DNA from: Sphingomonas albertensis
GTDB lineage: Bacteria > Pseudomonadota > Alphaproteobacteria > Sphingomonadales > Sphingomonadaceae
DNA: 64,000 nt
Direction of reading: 5' to 3'
Assembly: GCF_014358075.1 (NCBI RefSeq)
Contig: NZ_JACONT010000019.1
Span: 1 to 64,000 of the forward strand
Of this stretch, positions 52,070 through 60,365 are shown one piece after another (within the stretch, counting starts at the first letter, position 1; the number at the start of each line of letters is the position of its first letter). Position numbers and translations under genes: made by a program. The notes under the pieces were generated by a model. That model was not told the DNA's origin, made no database searches, and saw nothing but the letters and a program-made list of their open reading frames with translations.

Positions 52070-53890
52070 CTACGCGTCGTCGCCCATCCTGAGCGCGGCA
52101 ATAAACGCCTCCTGCGGGATGCTGACCGAGCCATATTCGCGCATCTTCAGCTTGCCCTTCTTCTGTTTCTCCAGAAGCTTCTTCTTGCGGCTCGCATCGC
52201 CGCCATAGCATTTCGCGGTCACGTCCTTGCGCATCGCGCTGATCGTCTCGCGCGCGATCACCTTGCCGCCGATCGCCGCCTGGATCGGGATCTTGAACAG
52301 GTGACGCGGGATCAGTTCCTTAAGCCGCTCGACCATGCCGCGACCGCGGACTTCGGCGGTCCCGCGGTGGACGATCATGCTGAGCGCGTCGACCGCCTCC
52401 TCGTTGACCAGGATGCCCATCTTAACGAGGTCGCCCTCGCGGTAGCCGATCTGGTGATAATCGAAGCTGGCATAGCCCTTCGACATCGATTTCAGGCGGT
52501 CGTAGAAATCGAACACGACCTCGTTGAGCGGGAGTTCGTAGGTCGCCTGGGCGCGACCGCCCACATAGGTGAGGTTCTTCTGGATGCCGCGGCGGTCCTG
52601 GCAGAGCTTGAGGACGCTGCCGAGATACTCGTCGGGGACGTAGATCGTCGCCTCGATCCACGGTTCGCTGATCGTCGCGATCTTGTTCGGCTCGGGCATA
52701 TCGGCGGGGTTGTGCAGCTCGATATGCGTCGTGCCGGACGGATCGGGGTGGGTCAGCTCGATCTCATACACGACGGAAGGCGCGGTGGTGATCAGGTCCA
52801 GATCATATTCGCGCGTCAGCCGCTCCTGGATGATCTCCAGATGCAGCAACCCCAGGAACCCACAGCGGAAGCCGAAGCCCAGCGCCGCCGACGTCTCCAT
52901 CTCGAACGAGAAGCTCGCATCGTTCAACCGCAACTTCGAGATGCTCTCGCGCAGCTTCTCGAACTCGGCGGCGTCGACCGGGAACATCCCGCAGAACACG
53001 ACCGGCTGGACTTCCTTGAAGCCCGCGAGGGCCTCCAATGCAGGGCGCTTCGCGTCGGTGATGGTATCGCCGACGCGGGTCTGCGCGACCTCTTTGATCT
53101 GCGCGGTGATGAAGCCCATCTCGCCGGTGCCGAGCTCGGTCAGCTGCTCGATCTTCGGCCGGAAACAGCCGACCCGGTCGACCAGATGCATCGTGCCGGT
53201 CTGCATGAACTTGATCTGCTGGCCCTTCTTCAGGACGCCGTCGATCACGCGCACCAGGATGACGACGCCGAGATACGGGTCGTACCAGCTGTCGACCAGC
53301 ATCGCCTTCAGCGGCGCCTCCGGGTCGCCGCTGGGCGGCGGGATCTTGGTGACGATCGCCTCGAGGATCTCGACGATGCCGATCCCCGACTTCGCCGACG
53401 CGAGCACCGCCTCGGACGCGTCGATTCCGATCACGTCCTCGATCTCCTTGCGCACCTTTTCGGGCTCGGCGGCGGGAAGATCGATCTTGTTGATGACCGG
53501 AACGATCTCGTGGTCGTGCTCGATCGACTGGTACACGTTCGCCAAGGTTTGAGCCTCGACGCCCTGCGCCGCATCGACCACCAGCAGCGCGCCTTCGCAT
53601 GCGGCGAGGCTGCGGCTGACTTCATAGGCGAAGTCGACGTGACCCGGCGTATCCATCAGGTTGAGGACGTAATCGAGGCCGTCCTTCGCGTGATAGGCGA
53701 GGCGCACGGTCTGCGCCTTGATCGTGATCCCGCGTTCCTTCTCAATTTCCATGTTGTCGAGCACCTGCTCGGACATTTCGCGCGCGGTCAGGCCGCCAGT
53801 TTCCTGGATCAGCCGGTCGGCGAGCGTCGACTTGCCATGGTCGATATGGGCGATGATGGAGAAATTGCGGATGCGGTCGAGCGGAGTCAT
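52070..53890 (-). CDS. lepA: Elongation factor 4 (LepA GTPase)
   Basis: A 606-residue translational GTPase that back-translocates or remodels stalled ribosomes. G1 is [10 protein letters not shown]2 [11 protein letters not shown]3 [10 protein letters not shown]4 INKIDLPAA, and G5 ASAKSGIG. Domains II, III and V-like follow, then the LepA-specific C-terminal domain with [20 protein letters not shown]. Length is as in E. coli (599). ATG 53890. Confidence 0.96.
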   Translation of the reverse strand: MTPLDRIRNFSIIAHIDHGKSTLADRLIQETGGLTAREMSEQVLDNMEIEKERGITIKAQTVRLAYHAKDGLDYVLNLMDTPGHVDFAYEVSRSLAACEGALLVVDAAQGVEAQTLANVYQSIEHDHEIVPVINKIDLPAAEPEKVRKEIEDVIGIDASEAVLASAKSGIGIVEILEAIVTKIPPPSGDPEAPLKAMLVDSWYDPYLGVVILVRVIDGVLKKGQQIKFMQTGTMHLVDRVGCFRPKIEQLTELGTGEMGFITAQIKEVAQTRVGDTITDAKRPALEALAGFKEVQPVVFCGMFPVDAAEFEKLRESISKLRLNDASFSFEMETSAALGFGFRCGFLGLLHLEIIQERLTREYDLDLITTAPSVVYEIELTHPDPSGTTHIELHNPADMPEPNKIATISEPWIEATIYVPDEYLGSVLKLCQDRRGIQKNLTYVGGRAQATYELPLNEVVFDFYDRLKSMSKGYASFDYHQIGYREGDLVKMGILVNEEAVDALSMIVHRGTAEVRGRGMVERLKELIPRHLFKIPIQAAIGGKVIARETISAMRKDVTAKCYGGDASRKKKLLEKQKKGKLKMREYGSVSIPQEAFIAALRMGDDA

Positions 53891-53998
53891 GCCGCGCTCC
53901 TAGCAGTGCCGCCCCGCCCGCGATAGATCGCGGACGCAGCAGATATTTGTCTTGCCCGGACTCGCAGTCGCGGCTAGGGCGCTCACCGGCAATGTTGT

Positions 53999-54075
53999 CG
54001 GGGCGTGGCGCAGTCTGGTAGCGCACTGGTCTCGGGGTCCAGGGGTCGTAGGTTCGAATCCTATCGCCCCGACCA
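53999..54075 (+). tRNA. tRNA-Pro (anticodon CGG)
   Basis: A 77-base cloverleaf including an encoded CCA. Acceptor arms are CGGGGCG and CGCCCCG (perfect 7 pairs), then discriminator A and CCA. The D stem is GCGC/GCGC. The anticodon stem CTGGT/TCCAG has one U-U mismatch, which is also seen in other proline tRNAs, and the loop CTCGGGG gives anticodon CGG. The T arm is GTAGG-TTCGAAT-CCTAT with one wobble. It reads codon CCG. Confidence 0.96.
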
Positions 54076-54180
54076 TTGCCGATTTTCCTGGGGCGGACGC
54101 CCTATCCCCGATATCGAACGTCATGCAAGCTGTTTTACACGGCGTGACGGCGGCTGGTCATCAGGGATAGGAGCGATTCG

Positions 54181-55470
54181 GTGATCGAGGTCAATTTCGA
54201 CGGGATTATCGGGCCGACGCACAATTATGCGGGCCTTTCGATCGGCAATCTCGCTTCGGCGAACAACGCCGGCAACGTTTCCGCACCGCGTCTTGCCGCA
54301 CTCCAGGGCATTGCCAAGATGCGCCGGGCGATGGCGCTCGGGCTGCGCCAAGGCGTTTTTCTCCCGCATGTCCGCCCCAATATCGACTGGCTCAGGACGC
54401 TGGGGTTCGTCGGTGCAGATGCCGAAGTCCTCGCCTCGGCATGGGCCGCGGACCGCGCGCTCGTCGCCAACGCGATGTCCGCCTCGGCGATGTGGACCGC
54501 GAACGCCGGCACGGTGTCGCCGGGAAGCGATACCGCGGACGGCCTGTGCCACATCTCGACCGCGAACCTGTCGACGATGCCGCACCGCGCGAGCGAAGCC
54601 GCGCAGACCGAACGCCAGCTGCGCCTCGCCTTCGCCGATCCGCGCTTCTTCCGCGTCCATCCCCCCGTCCCGGCGGCCTTCGGCGACGAAGGGGCGGCGA
54701 ACTTCATGCGCCTCGCCTCGCCGGCCGGGCACGGCGCGGTCGAGATGTTCGTCTATGGCGAGGGCAATGCAGGCGGCTTCCCCTCACGCCAGCGCCGGGC
54801 CGCCAGCGAAGCCGTCGCGCGTCGCCACGGCCTCGATCCCGCGCGCACGCTCACGGTACGCCAGAGCGACGCGGCGATCGCAGCCGGCGCGTTCCACAAC
54901 GACGTGGTCGCGGTCGCCAACGGCCATGTCCTGTTCGCGCACGAGCACGCCTTCGCCGATCCCGCCGCACTCCGCTCGGCGTTGCGCACGCTCCTGCCCG
55001 ACGCCGTCGTGATCGAAGTCCCCGCGGACCGGGTCGACCTGGACACCGCGATCCGCACATACCTGTTCAATTCGCAGCTGGTGACGCTACCGGACGGTGA
55101 CATGGCACTTATCCTGCCCGCCGAAGCCCGCGATAATGATGCGGTCTGGACGTGGCTCGGCGACCTCGTCGCGAGCGGCGGTCCGATCCGGCGGCTGGAG
55201 GTCGTCGACGTCCGCGAATCGATGCGTAACGGCGGAGGTCCCGCCTGCCTGAGACTGCGGGTGCAAGTCGGCCCCGAGGCGCTCGCCGCGATCGATCCCC
55301 GCTTCCTGCTCGACGAGGCAGCCTGCGCGCGGATCGAGGCGGTGATCGCGCGCACATGGCCCGAGGCGATCGCGCCCGACGATCTCGGCGATCCGCGGCT
55401 GTGGGAGCGTTGCACCACAGCGCGCGCGGCGCTGGTCGCGGCGCTGGGTTTCAGTCCGGGCGAGATCTGA
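54181..55470 (+). CDS. astB: N-succinylarginine dihydrolase
   Basis: A 429-residue enzyme for step two of the AST pathway, converting N2-succinylarginine to succinylornithine, CO2 and two ammonia. DGIIGPTHNYAGLSIGNLAS is the AstB N-terminus, and GNAGGFPSRQ and AFHNDVVAVAN carry catalytic residues (the latter with the conserved histidine). The start is GTG 54181 with GGATAGGAG about seven bases upstream. It is monocistronic here, just downstream of tRNA-Pro, and 37 kb from astA. Confidence 0.94.
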   Translation: MIEVNFDGIIGPTHNYAGLSIGNLASANNAGNVSAPRLAALQGIAKMRRAMALGLRQGVFLPHVRPNIDWLRTLGFVGADAEVLASAWAADRALVANAMSASAMWTANAGTVSPGSDTADGLCHISTANLSTMPHRASEAAQTERQLRLAFADPRFFRVHPPVPAAFGDEGAANFMRLASPAGHGAVEMFVYGEGNAGGFPSRQRRAASEAVARRHGLDPARTLTVRQSDAAIAAGAFHNDVVAVANGHVLFAHEHAFADPAALRSALRTLLPDAVVIEVPADRVDLDTAIRTYLFNSQLVTLPDGDMALILPAEARDNDAVWTWLGDLVASGGPIRRLEVVDVRESMRNGGGPACLRLRVQVGPEALAAIDPRFLLDEAACARIEAVIARTWPEAIAPDDLGDPRLWERCTTARAALVAALGFSPGEI

Positions 55471-55506
55471 CCCGAACGGATGCGCAGCGCGCTTCGCGTC
55501 CGGCCG

Positions 55507-56514
55507 TCAGCGGCGGACGTCGAGCCCGCCTGCCAGATACGCATCGATATCGGCTTGGCGGAACAGGCTCGCATCGCCGGGCAGCGAGTGCTTGAGGGCG
55601 GCGAGCGCCAGGCCGATGCGCGCGACGTCGCCGAGGTCCTTGCCCGAGCGCAGCCCGTGGAGCACGCCCGCCGCGAACGCGTCACCGCCGCCGATCCGGT
55701 CGACGATCCCGGCGAGCACGACCTCGTCGGTCTGGACATGCGTCGCGCGCGTATCGATCCGCGCGGACAGCCGGTGGAGATCGACATGCTCGACGTGCCG
55801 CGCGGTCGAGGCGATCGTCTGCAACCGCGGAAACGCCGCGAACGCCGCCTCGGCCGCCTCGCGCCGCCGATCCTCCGCATCCCCCGAAAAGTCGCGGCCG
55901 AGCAGCAGCGCGATGTCGCGGTGGTTGCCGAACATCAGATCGGCGTGCGCGACGATTTGTGTGAGAATCGCCTGTGGGTCCGAATCCCACCGCTCCCACA
56001 ATTTGCCGCGCCAATTGCCGTCGAACGACACCGGGATACCGCGGTCCGTGGCGGCGCGGACGGCAGCGAGCGCGCTATCCGCCGGGACCGGACCGAGCGC
56101 TGGCGTGATGCCCGAGAGATGGAAGCGGTCGACGCCGGCGAGCAGCGTATCCCAGTCCCACGCGTCGACCGGCGCCTCGGCGAACGAAGACCAGGCGCGG
56201 TCGTAGATGACTTCCGTCGCACGCAAACCGGCGCCCGACGTGACGAAGTACAGTCCCATCCGTTCCCCGCCGAGCGAGGTCGCTGCCATGTCGACGCCGT
56301 GTCCCCGCAATGTCGTGATCGCCGCGCGACCGAGATCATTGTCAGGCACCATCGTTGCCATGCCGACGTCGTGACCGAGCCGGGCAAGCTGCGTGACGAC
56401 GTTCGCCTCGGCGCCGGCGACCCACACGTCGAGCCTCGGCGTCTGCAACAGCAACTCGCGCCCCGGTGGCGACAGCCGCAGCATGATTTCGCCGAACGCC
56501 AGAAACTTAGCCAT
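55507..56514 (-). CDS. kdgK: PfkB family sugar kinase, probable 2-keto-3-deoxygluconate kinase
   Basis: A 335-residue ribokinase-fold enzyme. MAKFLAFGEIMLRLSPPG is typical of KDG kinases, and DRIGGGDAFAAGVLHG near residue 285 is the PfkB signature 2 with the catalytic aspartate. FDGNWRGKLW suits a keto-deoxy sugar acid site. It would make KDPG for the Entner-Doudoroff route, but no aldolase or uronate gene is nearby, so specificity is inferred from sequence alone. Confidence 0.82.
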   Translation of the reverse strand: MAKFLAFGEIMLRLSPPGRELLLQTPRLDVWVAGAEANVVTQLARLGHDVGMATMVPDNDLGRAAITTLRGHGVDMAATSLGGERMGLYFVTSGAGLRATEVIYDRAWSSFAEAPVDAWDWDTLLAGVDRFHLSGITPALGPVPADSALAAVRAATDRGIPVSFDGNWRGKLWERWDSDPQAILTQIVAHADLMFGNHRDIALLLGRDFSGDAEDRRREAAEAAFAAFPRLQTIASTARHVEHVDLHRLSARIDTRATHVQTDEVVLAGIVDRIGGGDAFAAGVLHGLRSGKDLGDVARIGLALAALKHSLPGDASLFRQADIDAYLAGGLDVRR

Positions 56515-56798
56515 ATCGTCCCTTCATCTGATCCTCCCCGGCATGGGGAAAGGGGCCGCCCAGGGCGGGGATTGAGGGGCGTGCCACGACGGATACGCTT
56601 GCGAAAGCCCCTCTATCGTCCGCCCAAGGCCGCGACCTTCCGTGCCCATGACGATTTTGCGGTGTCAGCCGCCATCGCCGCCCCAATGATACAACCATGG
56701 ACGTAGTTCGTCGCTGCGTACGACTGAAAGGGCGCTAATGCGCGGGGCGGGGTCATGTGAAGGATTCGCGTAAATTCGTGGGCGCGCGATGAGGGAAA

Positions 56799-56839
56799 AG
56801 CGCCCCGCTTGTCCGTGTGACTGAAACCGGCGGGGCGCT
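56799..56839. repeat. Hairpin unit 1 of a paired element
   Basis: AGCGCCCCGC (56799-56808) pairs perfectly with GCGGGGCGCT (56830-56839); the 21-base loop begins TTGTCCGTGTGAC. Unit 2, 73 bases further on, shares the loop sequence GTCCGTGYGAC. No coding role. Confidence 0.6.
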
Positions 56840-56911
56840 AAAGGTACGCGTTACTGTGGCGATGCCTCTGCGGCCGGTCTGCACTGTCCAAGGTAAATTT
56901 GGTGTTAACGA

Positions 56912-56958
56912 GGCACCCCGCCCGTCCGTGCGACACTCTCGTATCCGGGCGGGGCGCC
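56912..56958. repeat. Hairpin unit 2 of a paired element
   Basis: GGCACCCCGCCCG (56912-56924) pairs with CGGGCGGGGCGCC (56946-56958), 12 of 13 positions. The loop starts TCCGTGCGAC, matching unit 1. GTTAAC lies just upstream. Confidence 0.6.
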
Positions 56959-57129
56959 GAGGATGCTGCAACTGTCGAGCCGCGCATCGCTGATCACAAG
57001 CTAGCAGGTGATCGCCCTGAGAAAAGCACCACCCATCACGCCAGCGGCTCGGTTGGTCCGATATTGGCCGGTAGTTCGATATTCCCGAGCGACGCGACCC
57101 GAACGCGGCGTTTCGCTATAGGCCGGCGC

Positions 57130-57774
57130 ATGGCACCCATCCTTTACAGCTTCCGTCGCTGCCCTTATGCGATGCGGGCGCGGCTTGCGATCGTAGCGAA
57201 CGGCCGATCGGTCGAATTGCGCGAGATCGTCCTGCGCGCCAAGCCGGCGGCGATGCTCCAGGTTTCGCCCAAGGGGACGGTGCCGGTGCTGGTGATGCCG
57301 GACGGCTCGGTGATCGACGAGAGCCTCGATATCATGCGCTGGGCCGGAGCGGACACGGACGACGGGTGGCCGACCGATGCCGACGCGGCGCTGATCGCGA
57401 CCAATGACGGCGCCTTCAAACACCATCTCGACCGGTACAAATATGCCGATTGCCACGGCGTCGATCCGGTCGAGCACCGCGACGCCGCGACGGTCTTGCT
57501 GGGTGCGCTGGACGAGCGGTTGCGCGATACCGGCAGTCTGGGGGAGCATCCGCGCGCCGGTCGGCAGTCGATGACCGATCTCGCGATCATGCCGTTCGTA
57601 CGACAGTTTGCGCAAACCGACCGGACCTATTTCGACGGGCTGCCGTTCGAACGCCTCCACGCCTGGCTGGCGATGCATCTGGCATCCGCGCTGTTTGCCC
57701 GGATCATGATACGCCCGGTGCCCTGGCAGCCGGACGATCCCCCGATCCTGTTTCCGGCGACCGACACGGAGTAA
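57130..57774 (+). CDS. Glutathione S-transferase family protein (CPYA type)
   Basis: A 214-residue protein with a thioredoxin-like N-terminal domain (SFRRCPYAMRARLA, active Cys11; KGTVPVLVMPDG with the cis-proline; DESLDIMRW) and an all-helical C-terminal domain from about 90. The cysteine rather than Tyr/Ser points to an omega/beta-like or glutaredoxin-2-like class acting as thiol transferase. ATG 57130 is used because the frame upstream runs through the gene-free region. Confidence 0.9.
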   Translation: MAPILYSFRRCPYAMRARLAIVANGRSVELREIVLRAKPAAMLQVSPKGTVPVLVMPDGSVIDESLDIMRWAGADTDDGWPTDADAALIATNDGAFKHHLDRYKYADCHGVDPVEHRDAATVLLGALDERLRDTGSLGEHPRAGRQSMTDLAIMPFVRQFAQTDRTYFDGLPFERLHAWLAMHLASALFARIMIRPVPWQPDDPPILFPATDTE

Positions 57775-57808
57775 GGGACCACGGTCAACCCGCGGCCCCC
57801 TGCCCTCC

Positions 57809-60220
57809 TCAGAACCCTACGCTGATCGTCCCGAACACCTGGCGAGGTGCAAGCGGGAACTGGTTGAAGGTGCCGCTCGCCGCGCCGATGCTGAGCGTCG
57901 AGGCGGCCCGCTTGTTGGTGATGTTGGTGACGTTCAGGCTGACCGTGGCGGTACGGACGATCTGCCCTTCGGACAACGGTATCCGCGCAGCGATGCGGCC
58001 CGAGAGCGTGAAGTAGGACGGCACCGACAAGTCGTTGGTGTAGGTCGCGTACCGCTTGCCGATGTAATCGCCCACGAGCTGCGCGTCGAAGATCCCGTAA
58101 TTGGCCGAGGCGGTGAACTTGTTGAGCCAGTCGGGGCTGCCCGGCACCTTCTTGCCGGCAGTGCCGACCGTCGTCGTGCCGCTGACATAGTCCTGTTCGT
58201 AGCGCGAGTTGTTGTACGACAGCGCGTCGTAGAACGAGAAGTGCGAGCCGAACCGGACCGTGCCGGCGACGTCGAACCCGTCGGTCTTCACCGCGCCGAC
58301 ATTCTGGAGGATCGCCGCGCCGCTGACGACCGCGGTGACCACCGGCGTCGGGCTGATGCCGAGCAGGCGGTTGCTGAAATCGACATGATAGACGCTGATC
58401 TGTCCCTCGAACCCGGTGATCGGGCCGAGGTTCACCACGTGGTGAGAGCGCAGCCCGGCTTCGTAAGTCCAGCTCGTCTCGGGCTCGACGTCCTGCTTGA
58501 ACAGGTCGAACGCCGCCTGGCTGCCGAGGGCGAACGGCGAGAGGCCGGCAGCGGCACTGGTCTGGAACTGGCGGATGTTCTTCTGGACGTTGACGAACAG
58601 CTGCTCGGTGTCGGTGGCATCCCACAGCGCACCGAGCTGGGGCAGGAAGTATTTGTGCGTGTCGATCTTGCCGACCGGCAGCGCGACCGAGCCGGTGAAC
58701 GAGCCCGGGATCGGCTGCACGGGCACGCGCTGCGACGCGTTCTGGAACGTGCTCTTGACGCCGCCCTGGATCGTCAGCGTCGGCAGCAGCTTCCAGCTGT
58801 CCTGGATATGCGCCTGATATTCGTCGACGCGCACTTCGCTGTGATACTGTGTGATCAGCGGCGTCAGCTCGTCGCGCGGGCGCTGGTACGGCGTGCTCGG
58901 ATCGTTGACCGGGAACGGATACCAGCGGCGATAGGCGGACGAGCTCTGATGCTCGTACCAGGCTCCGAATTCGATGTGATGCGCGCCGAGATCGATGCCG
59001 ACGCTCGAGACCAAGCCGCCGCGATCGATCCGGTATTCGGTGGTGCGCGTGGCGAGGCCTGAGCCGCCGAACACCTGCGTCAGGTTCTGACCGGGATAAT
59101 AGAACGAGAACAGCTTGGGCAGGCCGGCGACGTCGATCGGGCCGCCGATGACGCCGACGCCGTCGTTATGGTGGTAATAGGCCTGGTTCGAGAAGGTGAC
59201 CGTGTCGCTGACGTTCCAGTCGTATTTGACGTAGCCGAGATAATCGGTGCGCGCCGCGACGCCGTAGTAGTTGCGGTAGTTCGACCCGTCCGCCTTGTAC
59301 GCGCCGGAGTTCAGATAGGTCAGCATTTCGTTGAAATTGGGGTAGACGAACGGGCGGACGTACGGCGCGGTCGCTTGCGTCGCGGTGGTGATGACGGTCG
59401 AATCCTCGTTCGGCTCGGTCTTGTCCGAATAGGCCGCGTAGAGCGTCAGCTTGCCGTTCGAGTCATCGTGGACGAACTTGGCATTGGCCTGATAGCCGCC
59501 CTGGATGCCGTTGAAATCCCACGCCTTCGCCTTCTGCCGCGAGCCCGAGATGTAGAAGCTGTTGCCGTTGCCGAATGTGCCGCTGTCGATCCGCGCGAAC
59601 AGGCGCGAGGTCGAGTTGCTGCCGAGCGTCTGGTCGACCTGGACGCCGAGATCCTTGCGCGGGTCACTCGAGAAGGTGTCGATCGTGCCACCGAGGTTGC
59701 TGGTCGACGCGGTGCCTAAATCGCCGGCGCCGCTGGCCAGCGTGACCCGCGAGACGTTTTCCGAGATGATCGCCCGTTGCGGCGACAGGCCGTTGTAGTT
59801 GCCGTAATTCTGGTCGCCGAGCGGCAGACCGTCGAGCGTGTAGCCGAGCTGTTGCGCGTTGAAGCCATGGACGAACAGCGAGATGTTCTGTTCGTTATTG
59901 CCCCAGGGATCGGCGGTCAGGAAGGTAACGCCCGGCAGCGTCTGGAGCGCCTTCAGCGGACTGACGCCGGGCAGGATTTTCTGCATGTCGACGCCGCTGA
60001 TCTGCGCGACCGAGCGCGTGGCGGTGCCTGTAACGACGATCGCATCGTCCTGACCGGCGGGTGCCGGTGCCGGATCGGGTTCGGATACCGGCGCAGACGA
60101 GCCCGGCTCGGCATCCTTAGCTAGCAGCGACTGCGCCGTCGCAGCGACAGGTGCGCCGACCGCGACCAGACCGACCGCGCCGCACAACAGCCGTGCGGCG
60201 GTACGAGAAAACATCGTCAT
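57809..60220 (-). CDS. TonB-dependent receptor
   Basis: An 803-residue outer-membrane receptor with a signal peptide (LLCGAVGLVAVGAPVAATAQ), an acidic Pro/Ala linker, a TonB box (DAIVVTGTATRS), and a plug with LKALQTLPGVTFLTADPWGN and VSRVTLASGAGDLGTAST. The barrel ends FGTISVGF with terminal phenylalanine. The plug lacks the usual RIEVLRGP and has RVTLASGA instead. Several plug and strand features resemble receptors for larger organic ligands, but the ligand cannot be named. It could be a cobalamin or other receptor; no B12 riboswitch precedes it. Confidence 0.91.
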   Translation of the reverse strand: MTMFSRTAARLLCGAVGLVAVGAPVAATAQSLLAKDAEPGSSAPVSEPDPAPAPAGQDDAIVVTGTATRSVAQISGVDMQKILPGVSPLKALQTLPGVTFLTADPWGNNEQNISLFVHGFNAQQLGYTLDGLPLGDQNYGNYNGLSPQRAIISENVSRVTLASGAGDLGTASTSNLGGTIDTFSSDPRKDLGVQVDQTLGSNSTSRLFARIDSGTFGNGNSFYISGSRQKAKAWDFNGIQGGYQANAKFVHDDSNGKLTLYAAYSDKTEPNEDSTVITTATQATAPYVRPFVYPNFNEMLTYLNSGAYKADGSNYRNYYGVAARTDYLGYVKYDWNVSDTVTFSNQAYYHHNDGVGVIGGPIDVAGLPKLFSFYYPGQNLTQVFGGSGLATRTTEYRIDRGGLVSSVGIDLGAHHIEFGAWYEHQSSSAYRRWYPFPVNDPSTPYQRPRDELTPLITQYHSEVRVDEYQAHIQDSWKLLPTLTIQGGVKSTFQNASQRVPVQPIPGSFTGSVALPVGKIDTHKYFLPQLGALWDATDTEQLFVNVQKNIRQFQTSAAAGLSPFALGSQAAFDLFKQDVEPETSWTYEAGLRSHHVVNLGPITGFEGQISVYHVDFSNRLLGISPTPVVTAVVSGAAILQNVGAVKTDGFDVAGTVRFGSHFSFYDALSYNNSRYEQDYVSGTTTVGTAGKKVPGSPDWLNKFTASANYGIFDAQLVGDYIGKRYATYTNDLSVPSYFTLSGRIAARIPLSEGQIVRTATVSLNVTNITNKRAASTLSIGAASGTFNQFPLAPRQVFGTISVGF

Positions 60221-60324
60221 TCTTGAAAACCCCTAGCGAGATCGTTCGATCGTCACTCCCGGGGCTGCGCCTATTGCGCCTGCGAGACAGTCGGATGACC
60301 GTTGCGCTACAGAATTAATATGGT

Positions 60325-60357
60325 GCGGTGCAGCGACCGAAAGGGCCGCCGCACCGC
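60325..60357 (-). terminator. Hairpin after the M3 peptidase gene
   Basis: On the minus strand, GCGGTGCGGCGGCC-CTTTC-GGTCGCTGCACCGC forms a 14-pair stem with two G-U wobbles, starting eight bases after the peptidase stop. AT-rich sequence (ATATTAATTCTG) follows, so it is a reasonable intrinsic-like terminator. Confidence 0.55.
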
Positions 60358-60365
60358 CGCCAGCG

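Larger units (their letters stand above)
56515..57129. other. Gene-free stretch of 615 bases
   Basis: Lies between the divergent kinase and GST genes. It contains a short family A-like palindrome (about 56523-56570) and two long hairpins at 56799-56839 and 56912-56958, with a possible degenerate third copy around 56720-56745. Open frames crossing it have no credible product. Size and repeated structure leave room for a small RNA. Confidence 0.6.

Noticed and set aside
53999..54075. tRNA-Pro as a mobile-element attachment site
   Set aside because: No integrase and no repeated tRNA 3' end downstream; flanked by ordinary chromosomal genes.
56753..56971. Minus-strand 72-codon frame in the kdgK/GST gap
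   Set aside because: Spans both hairpins; low-complexity Arg/Thr composition; no ribosome site.
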